Source: Dugong dugon
Lineage: Eukaryota > Chordata > Mammalia > Sirenia > Dugongidae
Direction of reading: 5' to 3'
Assembly: GCA_030035585.1 (NCBI GenBank)
Contig: CM057476.1
Span: forward strand, 25,652,501-25,716,500
DNA: 64,000 bases
The translations under genes were made by a program, and so were the position numbers. Under the pieces are notes generated by a model. That model was not told where the DNA came from. It saw nothing but the letters and a program-made list of their open reading frames with translations, and did not search any database. How positions within the stretch are numbered: position 1 is the first letter of the stretch; the number at the start of each line of letters is the position of its first letter. Below are positions 9,985 through 18,985 of this stretch, in pieces.

Positions 9985-10140
9985 CACCCAGAAAATGCAT
10001 GACCTTGAACAGTTCACTTCCCCTCTGTGGGCTTCAGTTTCCTCATCTGTAACATGGGCATAACCACAGTGCCCACCCCACAGAGTACTGGGAGATATCT
10101 GGCATATAGCACGTGCCCTCTCAATGGTGGCTGCTGCCCC
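9985..10140 (+). repeat. MIR
   Basis: 'tgaccttgaacagttcacttcccctctgtgggcttcagtttcctcatctgtaacatgggcataacc...ggcatatagcacgtgccctc' is MIR in sense, from core to 3' end. Confidence 0.8.
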
Positions 10141-10670
10141 GATGACGTTCCTAACCACAGCCGAAGGAACTTTTGGTGCAAGGACACGTTCCAACCTCCT
10201 AGAGTTGGACAGAGTGCATGCCTGTTTGCTGCCTGAACGAGGCTTTGTATAAACCACGTCCCTGGTTCCTGGTGTCATAAATGGTCAAGGTGGCGAGGAA
10301 GAGGTCCCTCGACTGATGGATTGGGTCTATTTCTGATTTACCGCTCAGTGTTCACATGCCTTCACAGAGCAGAGGGGCCCCTCAGCGGCTCCAGTGGGGT
10401 TTCCAGGCTTTTGCTGTTCCATGGTGAATTTGGAGGCAAGCTTGCCCCAAAGGAAAAGGTTTGCGTTGGGTGTTCATGTTGGCAGAGCTGTCTGGGGCAT
10501 AGGGGGTCCAGGATGCTTGATCAATGCCTTCCAAGTGATAGTGGAAGAGAGGTGAGGGCAGAAGCATGCATGTCCCTGGGGCTGCTGTGGTCCCTGTGAC
10601 AATGTAGGTGATAGTGGGGTGATGATGTGGAGCCCCTGCACTGACCTTTTCCCCTTTCTACCTTCCTCTT
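10141..10670. other. Single-copy stretch, no gene seen
   Basis: I see no recognisable repeat except a very weak AfroSINE-head-like phrase at 10261-10285. Overlapping short frames on both strands have no recognisable product. Confidence 0.35.
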
Positions 10671-10674
10671 TCCT

Positions 10675-11240
10675 TTCAACAAGCATTTTCTGGATTCTTC
10701 CAGGTGCCAGGATGTGTGCACAACAGTGGGGAACAGAGCAGCAGTTTCACGGGGGAGACAGACACTGTGTCAACTATGACACAAAAGATCATGGGATTAT
10801 AAATTATAATCCATAGTCTGATGGAGAGCTACTGGGCTCAGGGGGAGAGAACATTTAGCAAAGGAACTAACTTCTCTGATAGTCAGGGAGGGCTTCTTGG
10901 AGGAGGTGATGCTCCAACCAAGATCAGAAGGATGAGAAGTTAACCAGGTAGAGGGAGGTGGGTAGAAGAGCATCCCAGGCAGAAGGAATTGTGTGGGAAA
11001 AGGCCCTGGGGCAGGAGGGATGGTGGCATGTTCAAAGAATGAAAAGGGACCAAGGTGGTTGAGGACATGGTGTTTGGGGTAGAGGGAGTAGTGGGAGAGG
11101 TGGTCAGAGAGGTGGTTTGGGGTTGGACCTCACTGGCCCTTGGAAACCCTGATGAGGATGTTGGAGGAGTAGGTGATCACAGCCAGGGGTGGCAACATGA
11201 TTCGATTTACATTTTCAGAATCGCAAATGGCAGGCAGGGA
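10675..11240 (-). repeat. L2 LINE fragment (antisense)
   Basis: 'tcaacaagcattttctggattcttccaggtgcc', 'gtggggaacagagcagc', 'cagggagggcttcttggaggaggtgatg', 'agcatcccaggcagaaggaattgtgtgggaaaaggccctggggcagg' and 'aagaatgaaaagggaccaaggtggt' follow the antisense L2 order. It continues to the 'gatttacattttcagaa' segment. Confidence 0.8.
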
Positions 11241-11339
11241 GCTAAACCCTTCACAGACAACTTAAATGCAAATCTCACAAAAATCTTTAAGAGGATGGGT
11301 AAGTGGATTAAAGATGTCTATAAATTCTTCACCACTCCT

Positions 11340-11790
11340 GCCTCCCCTTGAATCTAGGCTGGCCTTGTGACTTGCTTAGACCAATAAAAAGTGACAAAAT
11401 TGATCTTCTAGAACTTTTGAGGCTAGATCATAAGAAGCCCTGCAGCTTCCACCCGGGTCTCATAGAACAATTGCTCTTGGACTACCACGTTGTGAGGAAG
11501 CCCAAGCCTCGTGAAGAGGTCCTGGAGGATGAGATGACATGTGGAGCAAGAGAGGTCAAGGAGTCCAGAGACACCAGACATGTGAGTGAAGATGCCATTT
11601 TGGAAGTGGATTCCTCAGCTCCTGTTGCCCAGTGGAGGCCTCATAGATCAGAAACGAACCAACTAGCTAAGCCCTTCTCAATTCCTGATCCAAATGTTGT
11701 AAGCCAAATAAAATGGTCTTTTTAAGACATTATTCTTTGGGGTAGTTTATCACACAGAAAAACGTAACTGGGATAGTGGGTATCGTTATT
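11340..11790 (+). mobile_element. Ancient repeat, probable MaLR-type LTR
   Basis: 'ccccttgaatctaggctggccttgtgacttgcttagacc', 'gaggctagatcataagaagccctgcagcttccacc' and 'cagacatgtgagtgaagatgccattttggaagtggat' are followed by 'aataaaatggtctttt'. The end 'ggggtagtttatcacacagaaaaacgtaactgggata' resembles the end of an old MaLR-like LTR. The 125-codon frame at 11348-11725 lies wholly in this repeat. Confidence 0.55.
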
Positions 11791-11812
11791 CCATTATTAA
11801 GAGGTGAGAATA

Positions 11813-11841
11813 TATTAAAAAAAAAAAACAAAACAAATAGA
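11813..11841 (+). mobile_element. Poly(A)-only insertion with 14-bp target-site duplication
   Basis: A 29-nt stretch, mostly A (12-nt A run plus CAAAACAAATAG), sits between two identical 14-bp copies of AAGAGGTGAGAATA at 11799-11812 and 11842-11855. The left copy is preceded by TT, giving the L1-endonuclease-like TT/AAGA site. It looks like an L1-type insertion truncated to its tail. Confidence 0.6.
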
Positions 11842-11855
11842 AAGAGGTGAGAATA

Positions 11856-11945
11856 CAACTTCTGAGAGGAGAAGAGGCTACCTAGGTCACACAACTGGAA
11901 TCAGAACCCAGGGCAGCCTGCCTCCAAAGGCCATGTTTCAGTCAC
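11856..11945 (-). repeat. MIR fragment (antisense)
   Basis: 'gctacctaggtcacacaactggaatcagaacccagggcagcctgcctccaaaggccatg' matches antisense MIR. Confidence 0.6.
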
Positions 11946-11947
11946 TC

Positions 11948-12145
11948 GGCTCTGGTGGTGCAAAAGTTAAGCCCTTGGCTGCTAACCTAAAGGATGGTGG
12001 TTCGAACCTACCAGCAGCTCGCTGGGAGAAAGACAAGAAAGTTCTCATAAAGATTTCAGCCTAGAAAACCTTATGGGGCAGTTCTACTTTGTCATATGGG
12101 GCCACTCTGAGTTGAAATAGACTCAATGGCTTCTAACAACAACAT
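11948..12145 (+). mobile_element. AfroSINE
   Basis: Head 'ggctctggtggtgcaaaagttaagcccttggctgctaacc', B box 'ggtggttcgaacctacc', body 'gggagaaagaca...attt cagcctagaaaacctta', tail 'atggggccactctgagttgaaatagactcaatgg' then AACAACAA. Confidence 0.92.
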
Positions 12146-12212
12146 TGTAGAAAATCAGAAAATTGAGAGAAGTAAAACAAAGTGGGGGAGATCATTCTTT
12201 GCCAGCACCCCT

Positions 12213-12862
12213 GTCTTAGTCATGTACTGCTGCTATACCAGAAATACCACCAGTGAGTGGCTTTACCAAACAGAAATTTGTTAAAACCTAACAAAATTCT
12301 CCTAACAATTTAGGAGGCTAGATGTCTGAATTTATAGCACCAGCTCTAGGGAAAAGCTCTCTCTATAACCACTCTAGGGGAAGGTCCTTGTGTCTTTTCA
12401 GCTTCTATTCCTTGGTTCCTTGGCTGATTTCTTGTGGCATTGCACCTATCTCCCCCCGTCTCTGTTTCCTTGCTCCGTTGTTTAATCTGCCCCTTTTCTA
12501 TCTCGAAGGAGATTGATTTAAGGCACACCCCACACTAATACTTCCTCATTAACGTAACAAAGAAAACCCATTCCCAAATGAGATTATAACCACAGGTATA
12601 AAACCAAAATCACAAACCCATTGCTGTCAAGTTAATTCTGACTTCTAGAGACCCTGTAGGACAGACTAGAACTGCCCCCACAGGGTTTCCAAGGCTGTAA
12701 ATCTTTATGGAAGCAGACTGCCACATCTTTCTCCCGCAGAGCTGCTGGTGGGTTTGAACCATCAACCTTTCAGTTAGTAGCCAAGCACTTTAACCACTGA
12801 ACCATCAGAGGTTAGGATTTACAACACCTATTTTTTGGGGACACTATTTAATCCATGACAAC
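12213..12862 (-). mobile_element. MaLR-like solo LTR (antisense) with nested SINE
   Basis: It starts 'cttagtcatgtactgctgctataccagaaataccacc', then 'tggctttaccaaacagaaattt', 'taggaggctagatgtctga', 'cctcattaacgtaacaaag' and 'cccattcccaaatgagattataaccac'. It resumes after the SINE with 'ttaggatttacaacac...ggggacactatttaatccatgaca'. This is a reversed MSTA/MLT1-like LTR. Confidence 0.7.
12617..12812 (-). mobile_element. AfroSINE (antisense) nested in LTR
   Basis: From left to right: tail 'cccattgctgtcaagttaattctgac', body 'ggctgtaaatctttatggaagcagactgcc', then the head with 'gggtttgaaccatcaacctttcagttagtagccaagcactttaaccactg'. It is flanked on both sides by the same LTR. Confidence 0.92.
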
Positions 12863-13127
12863 CTCCAATAAACCATTGCAACAGTTAGTCCATTGCTGTA
12901 TGTCCTCCTCCAACTCGTTCCCTATGAAGATACCAAATGATTTATCAGAACCTGGAGCAGCTGTAGATACTCATAGGGATAGAAATGGATGTCAGGGACC
13001 CTCAGGCCCAATCTCTCCTCAGATGCCTTTAATTACTTTGCTTTAAGCTGTCATGATACGATTGCGAAGATGGGCTGCTGGGGTTGGGGACTCAGGGCTG
13101 GAATTCACACTTGCTAAGCAGCCACAG

Positions 13128-13335
13128 TGAAGGAACCCTGGTGGCACAATGGTTAAGTGCTGGGTTGCTAACGGAAAGCTTAGTAATTCAAACCCACCCA
13201 GCAGACTCTGCATGAGAAAAGACCCGGTGATCTGCTCCCATAGAGATTCCAGCCTAGGAAACCCTATAGGGTAGTTTTACTCTGTTCTATAGGGTTGCTA
13301 TGAGTTGGTACTCAATAGCATCTGACAACAACAAC
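13128..13335 (+). mobile_element. AfroSINE
   Basis: Head 'ggaaccctggtggcacaatggttaagtgctgggttgctaac', body 'gaaaagacccggtgatctgctcccatagagattccagcctagg', tail to (CAA)n. The duplication lies at 13116-13127 and 13336-13347 (11 of 12 identical). Confidence 0.95.
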
Positions 13336-13355
13336 AAGCAGCCGCAGGAGTCTTC

Positions 13356-13501
13356 CAAAAAAACAAACTCTCATTGCTGTCCAGGCGATTCCAACGCATA
13401 GCGACCTGCCTCAGAGGGTTTCCAAGGAGCAGCTGGTGGATTTGAATGGCCAGTCTTTTGGTTAGCAGCCAAGTTCTTAACCACTGCACCACCAGGGCTC
13501 C
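13356..13501 (-). mobile_element. Short-type AfroSINE (antisense)
   Basis: It reads 'ctcattgctgtccaggcgattccaacgcatagcgacc', then jumps directly to 'gtttccaaggagcagctggtggatttgaatggcc' and the head '...ccactgcaccaccagggctcc'. The middle of the body is missing, as in the copies at 34897, 35656 and 63214. The repeated flanking word AGGAGTCTT lies at 13345-13353 and 13503-13511. Confidence 0.88.
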
Positions 13502-13677
13502 TAGGAGTCTTTGGGTGGTGCAAATGGTTAATGGGCTTGGCTGCTAACCAAGAGGTTGGCGGTTTAGCCCACCCAGAGGCTCCTCAGAAGAAAGGCCTGG
13601 CAATCTACTTCCCAAAAATCAACCATTCAAAACCCAGTGGAGCACAGCTCTACTCTGACACACATAGGGTCGCCATG
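13502..13677 (+). mobile_element. AfroSINE, 3'-truncated
   Basis: Head 'ggagtctttgggtggtgcaaatggttaatgggcttggctgctaacc' and body 'cctcagaagaaaggcctggcaatctacttccc' are intact. The tail stops after 'cacacatagggtcgccatgg'. Confidence 0.88.
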
Positions 13678-13744
13678 GTCATGCCTGTGAATGTTCCCCC
13701 CCGCCCCACCCTCATCCTGGCCCTACCACATCTGTTTATGTTAG

Positions 13745-13865
13745 GTTTCTTCTCCATTTTACTGAGAAGGAAGCTGAGGCCCAGCAAAGGAAAATGTCTT
13801 GCTGACGGGCTACCTACTGGCAAATGGAAGGACTGGAATTGGGGTTCCAGCTTCCCACATCAAAG
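13745..13865 (-). repeat. MIR fragment (antisense)
   Basis: 'ctccattttactgagaaggaagctgaggcccagcaaagg' through 'aaatggaaggactggaattggggttccagc' is antisense MIR. Confidence 0.65.
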
Positions 13866-13889
13866 GAGTCATCAGGGAGCACCTCAAAC

Positions 13890-14070
13890 CACTGTTTGCC
13901 ACACCGTGTTCCTCACAACTCCAGTTCTGAGGGGGTTCTGTGAGAAAATAAGTTTGGGAAACACCACATACCTTCCCTCTCTCTGGGTGGTCAATGCACA
14001 TGGGCATAATAAAGGCCCTGACAAGTCCTGCAAAAAAGTAATCAGCCACTTAGTGAGCATACATTTTCTA
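13890..14070 (+). repeat. Ancient low-copy repeat (GACAAGTCCTGCA family)
   Basis: 'gggggttctgtgagaaaataagtttgggaaacacc' is followed by 'aaaggccctgacaagtcctgca'. Related pieces occur at 18170-18240 (+) and 28574-28815 (-). Family name not assigned. It may be an old hAT-type element. Confidence 0.45.
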
Positions 14071-14099
14071 ACTATAAAAAAAATGAGACAGTAAACATA

Positions 14100-14193
14100 C
14101 AGAACTGAAAAGTTAGCTGTGAGAATTATAGCAAGGGGCATGTACTGGGGGCTTACCATGGGGTGGGTCTTGAGCTAAGCCCTTATATGTATT
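14100..14193 (-). repeat. MIR fragment (antisense) disrupted by SINE
   Basis: 'ggggcatgtactgggggcttaccatggggtgggtcttgagctaagcccttatatgtatt' reads as antisense MIR (gcttactatgtgccaggcactgttctaagc). It resumes after the SINE at 14372. Confidence 0.5.
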
Positions 14194-14371
14194 TATTGTT
14201 ATTGTGTGCTGTCAAGTTGATTCCAACTCATAGCGACCCCTTGTGACAGAGAAGAACTGCCCTGTGGGATTTTCTAGGCTGTAATGTTTATGGGAGCAGA
14301 TTGCCAGGTCTTTTCTCCTATGGAGCAGCTGGTGGATTCGAACCACAGACCTTTTGGTTAGCAGCCCAGCA
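14194..14371 (-). mobile_element. AfroSINE (antisense), 5'-truncated
   Basis: Tail and body are complete. The head is cut inside the tRNA-like part ('ggttagcagcccagca'). A perfect 12-bp duplication CTTATATGTATT lies at 14182-14193 and 14372-14383, so the truncation happened at insertion. Confidence 0.93.
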
Positions 14372-14399
14372 CTTATATGTATTCCTCTCCCTTCAACTA

Positions 14400-14680
14400 A
14401 ATGGAAACATGAACGCAAAACCCCTGCAACGGCAAAATGCAACATGAGTTTTCATCGCTAGTGTGTCAATGACTGGAATCCTGGCCCTTTGCTGTGAACA
14501 GGTTCTCCAGGGACACTGGGAAAAAGAGGGCCAGGGCTCTGGGTGTGGTGCCTGGGGAGGGGGTGACGTGATAGAAAGGAGAAGGGGTGGAGGATGACAG
14601 AACAAGAACCAAAAGATTTTGCCAAGATGGGCAAACTGTGCGCCATCTGTTCTTCCTCTGTATAATTCAGAAAGCTCTTA
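14400..14680. other. Single-copy stretch, no gene seen
   Basis: Nothing is recognised. CAACGGCAAAATGCAACATGAG near 14425-14450 is AT-leaning and non-repetitive. Confidence 0.3.
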
Positions 14681-14682
14681 GT

Positions 14683-14765
14683 TCTTTTTATTAAATTGTG
14701 GTGAAAATATACACAACAAAAATACACCAATTCACCAATTTCTACAGGTTCCAAGGTCTTTTTGA
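14683..14765. repeat. LINE-like fragment (L1-associated)
   Basis: 'tttattaaattgtggtgaaaatatacacaacaaaaatacacc' matches the 'ttattgtggtaaaatacacataac' segment that recurs in mammalian L1-related repeats. Assigned from memory. Confidence 0.4.
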
Positions 14766-14814
14766 CTGCATTTCACCAGGAGAAACCAGGAAGGAAAACT
14801 TCCTCACGTTTGTT

Positions 14815-15263
14815 GGGAGTGTTTGGTTGTAAGAGAACAGAAAACGCAGCTTAAAGTGGCTTACACGAAAAAGCGAATTCCTGGGCTTCCGTAGCTGAAG
14901 AGCTCATGTAGAGAATAGGCTTCAGGTGCCACTGATCCTTCACAGTGGTGGACGTAGTTGACGTGGCCTCAGCAATTCTCACGTTCTCAGCCACCTAAGA
15001 GACAATGGATGATACTCTGATAACCCTCACCGAAGACAGAGAAGATTCTTTCCTCAGCACCGTCTCCCCTGGATCTGACTGGGTCCTGTGGTTATCTCTG
15101 TACCAATCTCTGCATCTACAAGAATGGGAGAGGTGGATAGATTTAAACCAACCAGGTCCTACGCCTTGAGTGAAGGGCGGAGCTAGTCTCACCTAAACCA
15201 TATGGTTGAGAACAGGGGAGAAGTCTTTCCCAAAAGGAAAAATCTGGGTGCTGTTGGTAGAAG
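14815..15263 (+). repeat. Ancient interspersed repeat, class unassigned
   Basis: 'gttgtaagagaacagaaaacgcagcttaaagtggcttacac...gaattcctgggcttccgtagctgaag' through 'gagtgaagggcggagc' and 'cccaaaaggaaaaatctgggtgctgttggtagaaggg' follows the order of an old repeat I recall but cannot name. It continues past the nested SINE at 15465-15500. Confidence 0.4.
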
Positions 15264-15464
15264 GGAGCCCTGGTGATGCAGTGGTTAAGCGCTTGGCTGC
15301 TAACCAAAAGGTCAGTGGTTCAAACCCACCAGACGCTCCGTGGTAGAAAGATGTGGCAGTCTGCTTCCATAAGGATTACAGCCTTGGAAACCCTATGGGG
15401 CAGTTCTCTTCTGTCCTATAGGGTGGCTAGGGAACCTTCTCCAAGGCAACAGGTTTTAACAGTA
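15264..15464 (+). mobile_element. AfroSINE
   Basis: Head 'gagccctggtgatgcagtggttaagcgcttggctgctaacc', B box 'cagtggttcaaacccacc', tail ending 'ggcaacaggttttaac'. A perfect 10-bp duplication TTGGTAGAAG lies at 15254-15263 and 15465-15474. Confidence 0.93.
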
Positions 15465-15599
15465 TTGGTAGAAGAAGGGGGTAGATACAGGGGAGGTGGT
15501 CAGCAAAGACCCCATTGCCGTCTCCAAGGAAGGTCCTGATATTTAAAGTTCTGCTTACCCAGTAACACTCAGGCGTTCAGGGATCCCACGGTATGTTCC

Positions 15600-15945
15600 G
15601 TAACGCCTTTCCAGAGTCATCAGCTCACCATCTCCCTCCATGGCATGCCCCGAGCAGGCCCATTTGTCTCTTTGCAGGAGAACTTTTATTTCTCACTTCC
15701 GTGCATTTGCTGCTGCTCTTGCTTTTGCCTTTAGCATTTCTTGTGATTTCCTTCTTTCCAAATATTTTCTATTCCTTAAAATCCTGCTCAGATGCCACCT
15801 CCTCCATGAGGTGCTCATGGAGAGATGCTCTCTCTCTGAACTCCCAGTGACGCTCAGAACACCATCTTTGTCCTAGAAAGTGGTCTGCACGAGGGCTGGT
15901 TCGCTGCTGTATCCCTGGGTGTCCAGGATGGTCCCTGGCACAGAT
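15600..15945 (+). repeat. L2 LINE fragment
   Basis: 'cctttccagagtcatcagctcaccatctcc', 'aaaatcctgctcagatgccacctcctccatgaggtg' and 'gtccaggatggtccctggcacag' follow the sense L2 3' region (tcagctcaaatgtcacctcctcagagagg...tgcctggcaca). Confidence 0.6.
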
Positions 15946-16428
15946 TACATGTTGTTAACTGCCAACGAGTTGACTCTGACTCATGGAGACCTTACGTACA
16001 ACAGAATGAAAGGTTGCCTGATTCTGCGTAAGCCTCAGGATCATGGCATGTTCAAGCCCATCACTGCGGCCATTGTGCCAATTCATCCCACTGAGGGTCT
16101 CCTGTTCCCTTGCTGGCCCTCTACTTCATCTAACATGATGTCCTCCTCCAGCGAATGATGCCTCCTGATGGCATGTCCAGAGCAAGCGAGTCAGAAACTG
16201 TTCTGGTGTGATCCATAAGGTTTTTGCTGGCTAATTTTCAGAAGGAGATCACCAGGCCTTTCTTTCTAGTCTGTCGTAGTCTGGAAGCTCTGCTGAAACC
16301 TGCGCACCATGGGTGACCCTGCTGGTATTTGCAGTACCAACGGCGTAGCTTCCAGCATCACAGCAACACGAAAGCCACCACAGTATGACAAACTGACAGA
16401 TGGGTGGCGGACAGGGTACATGCCCAGT
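15946..16428 (-). mobile_element. RTE-tailed composite SINE-like element (antisense)
   Basis: The left part is the RTE 3' tail ('gttgttaactgccaacgagttgactctgactcatgg...acgtacaacagaatgaaa...cactgagggtctcc'). Then comes the shared body 'gatcaccaggcctttctttctagtctgtc'. A head follows with 'gggtgaccctgctggtatttgcagtacc' and 'agatgggtggcgg'. The same head occurs at 29553-29960 and 53825-54265. Confidence 0.75.
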
Positions 16429-16509
16429 AGATACTGGATGAATCAATGAGCAAATTCCCCTTTCCCTCTGCTGCACCATCAGCTTCAATAGGATGAAAAA
16501 AGAAAGAAC

Positions 16510-16690
16510 GTGAATTTTGGAATTGATGGATGGTGTTCGGATCCCGGCTCCCCATCTATTAGCTGTGAGAGTCTGAGCAAAACACTCTTTCTGACCCTTT
16601 TTTCTGTATCTGCAAAACAGTGATAGTTCTACCTACCTGGAAGATTGTAAAATACCTGGTCCTCCCTGGCACATCGTTGGTGCTCAGTGA
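16510..16690 (+). repeat. MIR
   Basis: 'tgttcggatcccggctccccatctattagctgtgag...tttctgtatctgcaaaacagtgatagttctacctacc...ctggcacatcgttggtgctcagtg' is a sense MIR. Confidence 0.8.
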
Positions 16691-16839
16691 TCTCTGATGT
16701 GGAAGATCCCCTGGGCCAAGGGCATCTTAACCAGAGCAATGGAAGAAGTTTCCAACCCAGAGCCTGTGTCTCTTAGAATAGGCAAGGCCATGGGCGCCCC
16801 GTGACAAGAATTGTTTGCTCAAGTGCTAAAGAAAACAGT

Positions 16840-17000
16840 GCTGAATATGCTGATTACAGGCAGCCAATCAATTAGCTCATGTTCAGGAATCTGATCATAG
16901 CAGTCAATCAGTGATTGCCAATCTGCATATTTATTTAGTCTCATTAATTATGCATCATGCGGTATTAATCCCAATAATATGCGTGTGAGTATGCTTCGGA
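16840..17000. promoter_or_regulatory. Candidate conserved noncoding block rich in TAAT sites
   Basis: This single-copy AT-rich island contains GCCAATCAATTAGC, GCATATTTATT, CTCATTAATTATGC, GGTATTAATCC and CAATAATATGCG, which are dense homeodomain- and POU-like cores. No repeat signature is visible and GC-rich single-copy DNA lies downstream. Function inferred only. Confidence 0.45.
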
Positions 17001-17390
17001 ACAGGGCTCTGGGTCCTGCCTGGGGGAGGATGCATGAAGAAGCCACCAGAAGAACAAGTTGTGTGTGTGGCTGGTGCACCTCACACGGCAGCTGCCAATG
17101 GGCCTTGAGCCAGGTTGAGTCATGCTTTTGTACTGGCCATCCACTGGTGTGGATTTTTTGTGGAAATCCAGGTTTGTAAACTGGTGGATGGCGGGTCTGA
17201 TGAAGCATGTGGATGTGTTTGTTTGGCTCGAATAAGGATGTTTTAAAAGCTGGGTATAAATGTGTTTAGTCTGGGCAGGCCAGTTTGCCGCAATCCTCAC
17301 GTCTCCTTATTGCCTCACACCCAACCCACTTCATTTCATTTCCTAAGATTCCTGTCTGGCCACCTACAGGCATTTGAACTGGCAATCTAT
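17001..17390. other. Single-copy stretch, no gene seen
   Basis: I recognise no repeat, promoter or exon. Open frames here are short and overlapping. Confidence 0.3.
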
Positions 17391-17394
17391 AGAT

Positions 17395-17608
17395 CAGCGT
17401 TTCTTCAACCTTTTAAAGTTTTTTCATTATCACTCCCTAAGGAGCCCTTTTAGACATTTTTTCCTATTCACACCCCCTCTCCCTGTGACATTTCAATACC
17501 ACAGATATACTGGATATTTGCTTATATATTGTATGCATATCTGTCAGGATTTTTTTTTTTTTTTTGTCCCTCAAGAAGCAAATCTCACCCTTGTTGAGAA
17601 TGCTGCTG
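17395..17608. mobile_element. hAT-like non-autonomous DNA transposon
   Basis: The ends are imperfect terminal inverted repeats beginning CAGCG (left CAGCGTTTCTTCAACC, right TTGAGAATGCTGCTG). They are flanked by 8-bp near-identical duplications (CTATAGAT at 17387-17394, CTGTAGAT at 17609-17616). An 8-bp duplication is the hAT hallmark. There is no coding capacity in 214 bp. Confidence 0.55.
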
Positions 17609-17739
17609 CTGTAGATTATAAGGTCTCTGCCTGCTTATCTGTGGTGGTTCTCATGGTGGGATATGAGCAGGGAACAGTGGCAATGCTTTATCATTGTTTT
17701 ATCATTGCTGTTGTTTACTCGCCTGGGTGAACCCTCCCT

Positions 17740-17885
17740 ATTGGCTCCACTGGTCTCCTTACCAACTTTTAAACTAGCTTAAGGCAGTTCAGCTTCCACT
17801 CCTTGGCTTATACTGTTCTCCCACCAGGAGCGCCCAAATCCTCAAGACCCAGGTCAGGGGTCCTCTCCTCCAGAATCTTTCTGTA
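17740..17885 (+). repeat. L2 fragment
   Basis: 'ttcagcttccactccttggc...ctcaagacccaggtcaggggtcctctcctccagaatctttct' resembles sense L2 (ggtctcagctcaaatgtcacctcctcagagaggccttcc). Confidence 0.4.
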
Positions 17886-17944
17886 ATATATATTAAAAAG
17901 TGTGCATAGTTATTGGAGTGTTAGAGGGGGAAGTCTCTTACGTA

Positions 17945-18100
17945 CTCACAATTTCTGAACTTGCATTTTGCAGATGAGCAAAGAGAAGCCCAGAGATGAA
18001 AAGGGACTTGCTCAAGCCTGCACAGCAAGGCAGGAGGTAGTAAAAACCATGGCCTGATTTTAAATCCAATGCTTCTGCCCACCACACTTACTCCCTAAGA
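17945..18100 (-). repeat. MIR (antisense)
   Basis: 'gcattttgcagatgagcaaagagaagcccagagatgaaaagggacttgctcaagcctgcacagcaaggcaggagg' is antisense MIR. Confidence 0.75.
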
Positions 18101-18169
18101 CAGATTTTTTCATGCCTGGGCCTGACACAGTGCCTGGCAAAGAGGCAGTGCCCATGGAAAGTCACAATG

Positions 18170-18245
18170 CACATCAACACATTAAAGCATTAAAGGTTCT
18201 GACAAGTCCTGCAGGAAAGCAAACAATTTTAGTTTTGTGTAATTT
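18170..18245 (+). repeat. Ancient low-copy repeat (GACAAGTCCTGCA family)
   Basis: 'attaaagcattaaaggttctgacaagtcctgcaggaaagcaa' is directly alignable to 13995-14045 and, inverted, to 28680-28725. Confidence 0.45.
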
Positions 18246-18255
18246 TCTTTTTCCC

Positions 18256-18384
18256 AATTGTTATTGACTCATAGCGACCCTATAGGACAGGGTAGAGCTG
18301 CCCCACAGGATTTCCAAGGTGGATTTAAACTGCCAACCTTTTGGATAGCAGCCTGAACTCTTAATCACTGCGCCGCCAGGGCTC
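18256..18384 (-). mobile_element. AfroSINE (antisense), internally deleted
   Basis: Tail 'ttgttattgactcatagcgaccctataggacagggtagagctgcc' joins directly through 'gatttccaaggtggattt' to the head 'aaactgccaaccttttggatagcagcc...cactgcgccgccagggctc'. Confidence 0.88.
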
Positions 18385-18394
18385 TACTGTAAAA

Positions 18395-18985
18395 CCTAAT
18401 ATGTGCTGTGCACCGGTGCACCAGAAGAAAAGATTGTTTATAGTCTTCAAATAGCCCAAAACTGTCAATCAGGAACACAATAGATGGATCCTGATAGAAA
18501 GGGAAAAAAATTGGAACAGAACGTCAAATTCCTAAAGAATCCAGACTTACTGGATCCATTGAGGCTGGAGGTAACCCCAAGACTATTGCCCTAAGGTACT
18601 CTTCAAACCTTGAAATGAAACTATACACTGAATTCATCTTTAAACAAACAAATACAAACCTTTAGCTCAAAAAGTAAAGAATGTAATCTTTAAATATAGT
18701 GTGTTGCTTTATTTTTTTCTTGTCTTTTCTTGATTGTCTGTACGAGACCAAAGGGACTACAGTAACTCTAAAGCATAGATGAGAAGTTTAGGGAGCATGA
18801 GTCTAAACTAATAGGGGTGAAACAACCAGAGCAAAAATAAAGAGAATGTGATCACAATGTGAAGAAAGTAACCACTGTCACTGAACAATATGTGCAGAAA
18901 TTGTTGAATGGGAGCGTATTTTGACCAAAGATATATTCAAAATATATATTTCCACCAACAGTAAAATAAAAATTTAAAAAATAGC
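18395..18985 (+). mobile_element. Afrotherian-type retroelement 3' end with A-rich tail
   Basis: A 590-bp AT-rich block ('gcccaaaactgtcaatcaggaacac', 'ggatcctgatagaaagggaaaaaa', 'cttactggatccattgaggctgg', 'gaaagtaaccactgtcactgaac') ends in 'aaaataaaaatttaaaaaata'. It resembles a repeat I associate with elephant DNA. I cannot name it with certainty. Confidence 0.4.

Noticed and set aside
10255..10310. Possible AfroSINE head ('cctggtgtcataaatggtcaagg')
   Set aside because: Only about 20 bp resemble the head, with no body or tail.
11348..11725. 125-codon plus-strand frame
   Set aside because: It lies fully inside an ancient LTR-like repeat and has no retroviral protein similarity.
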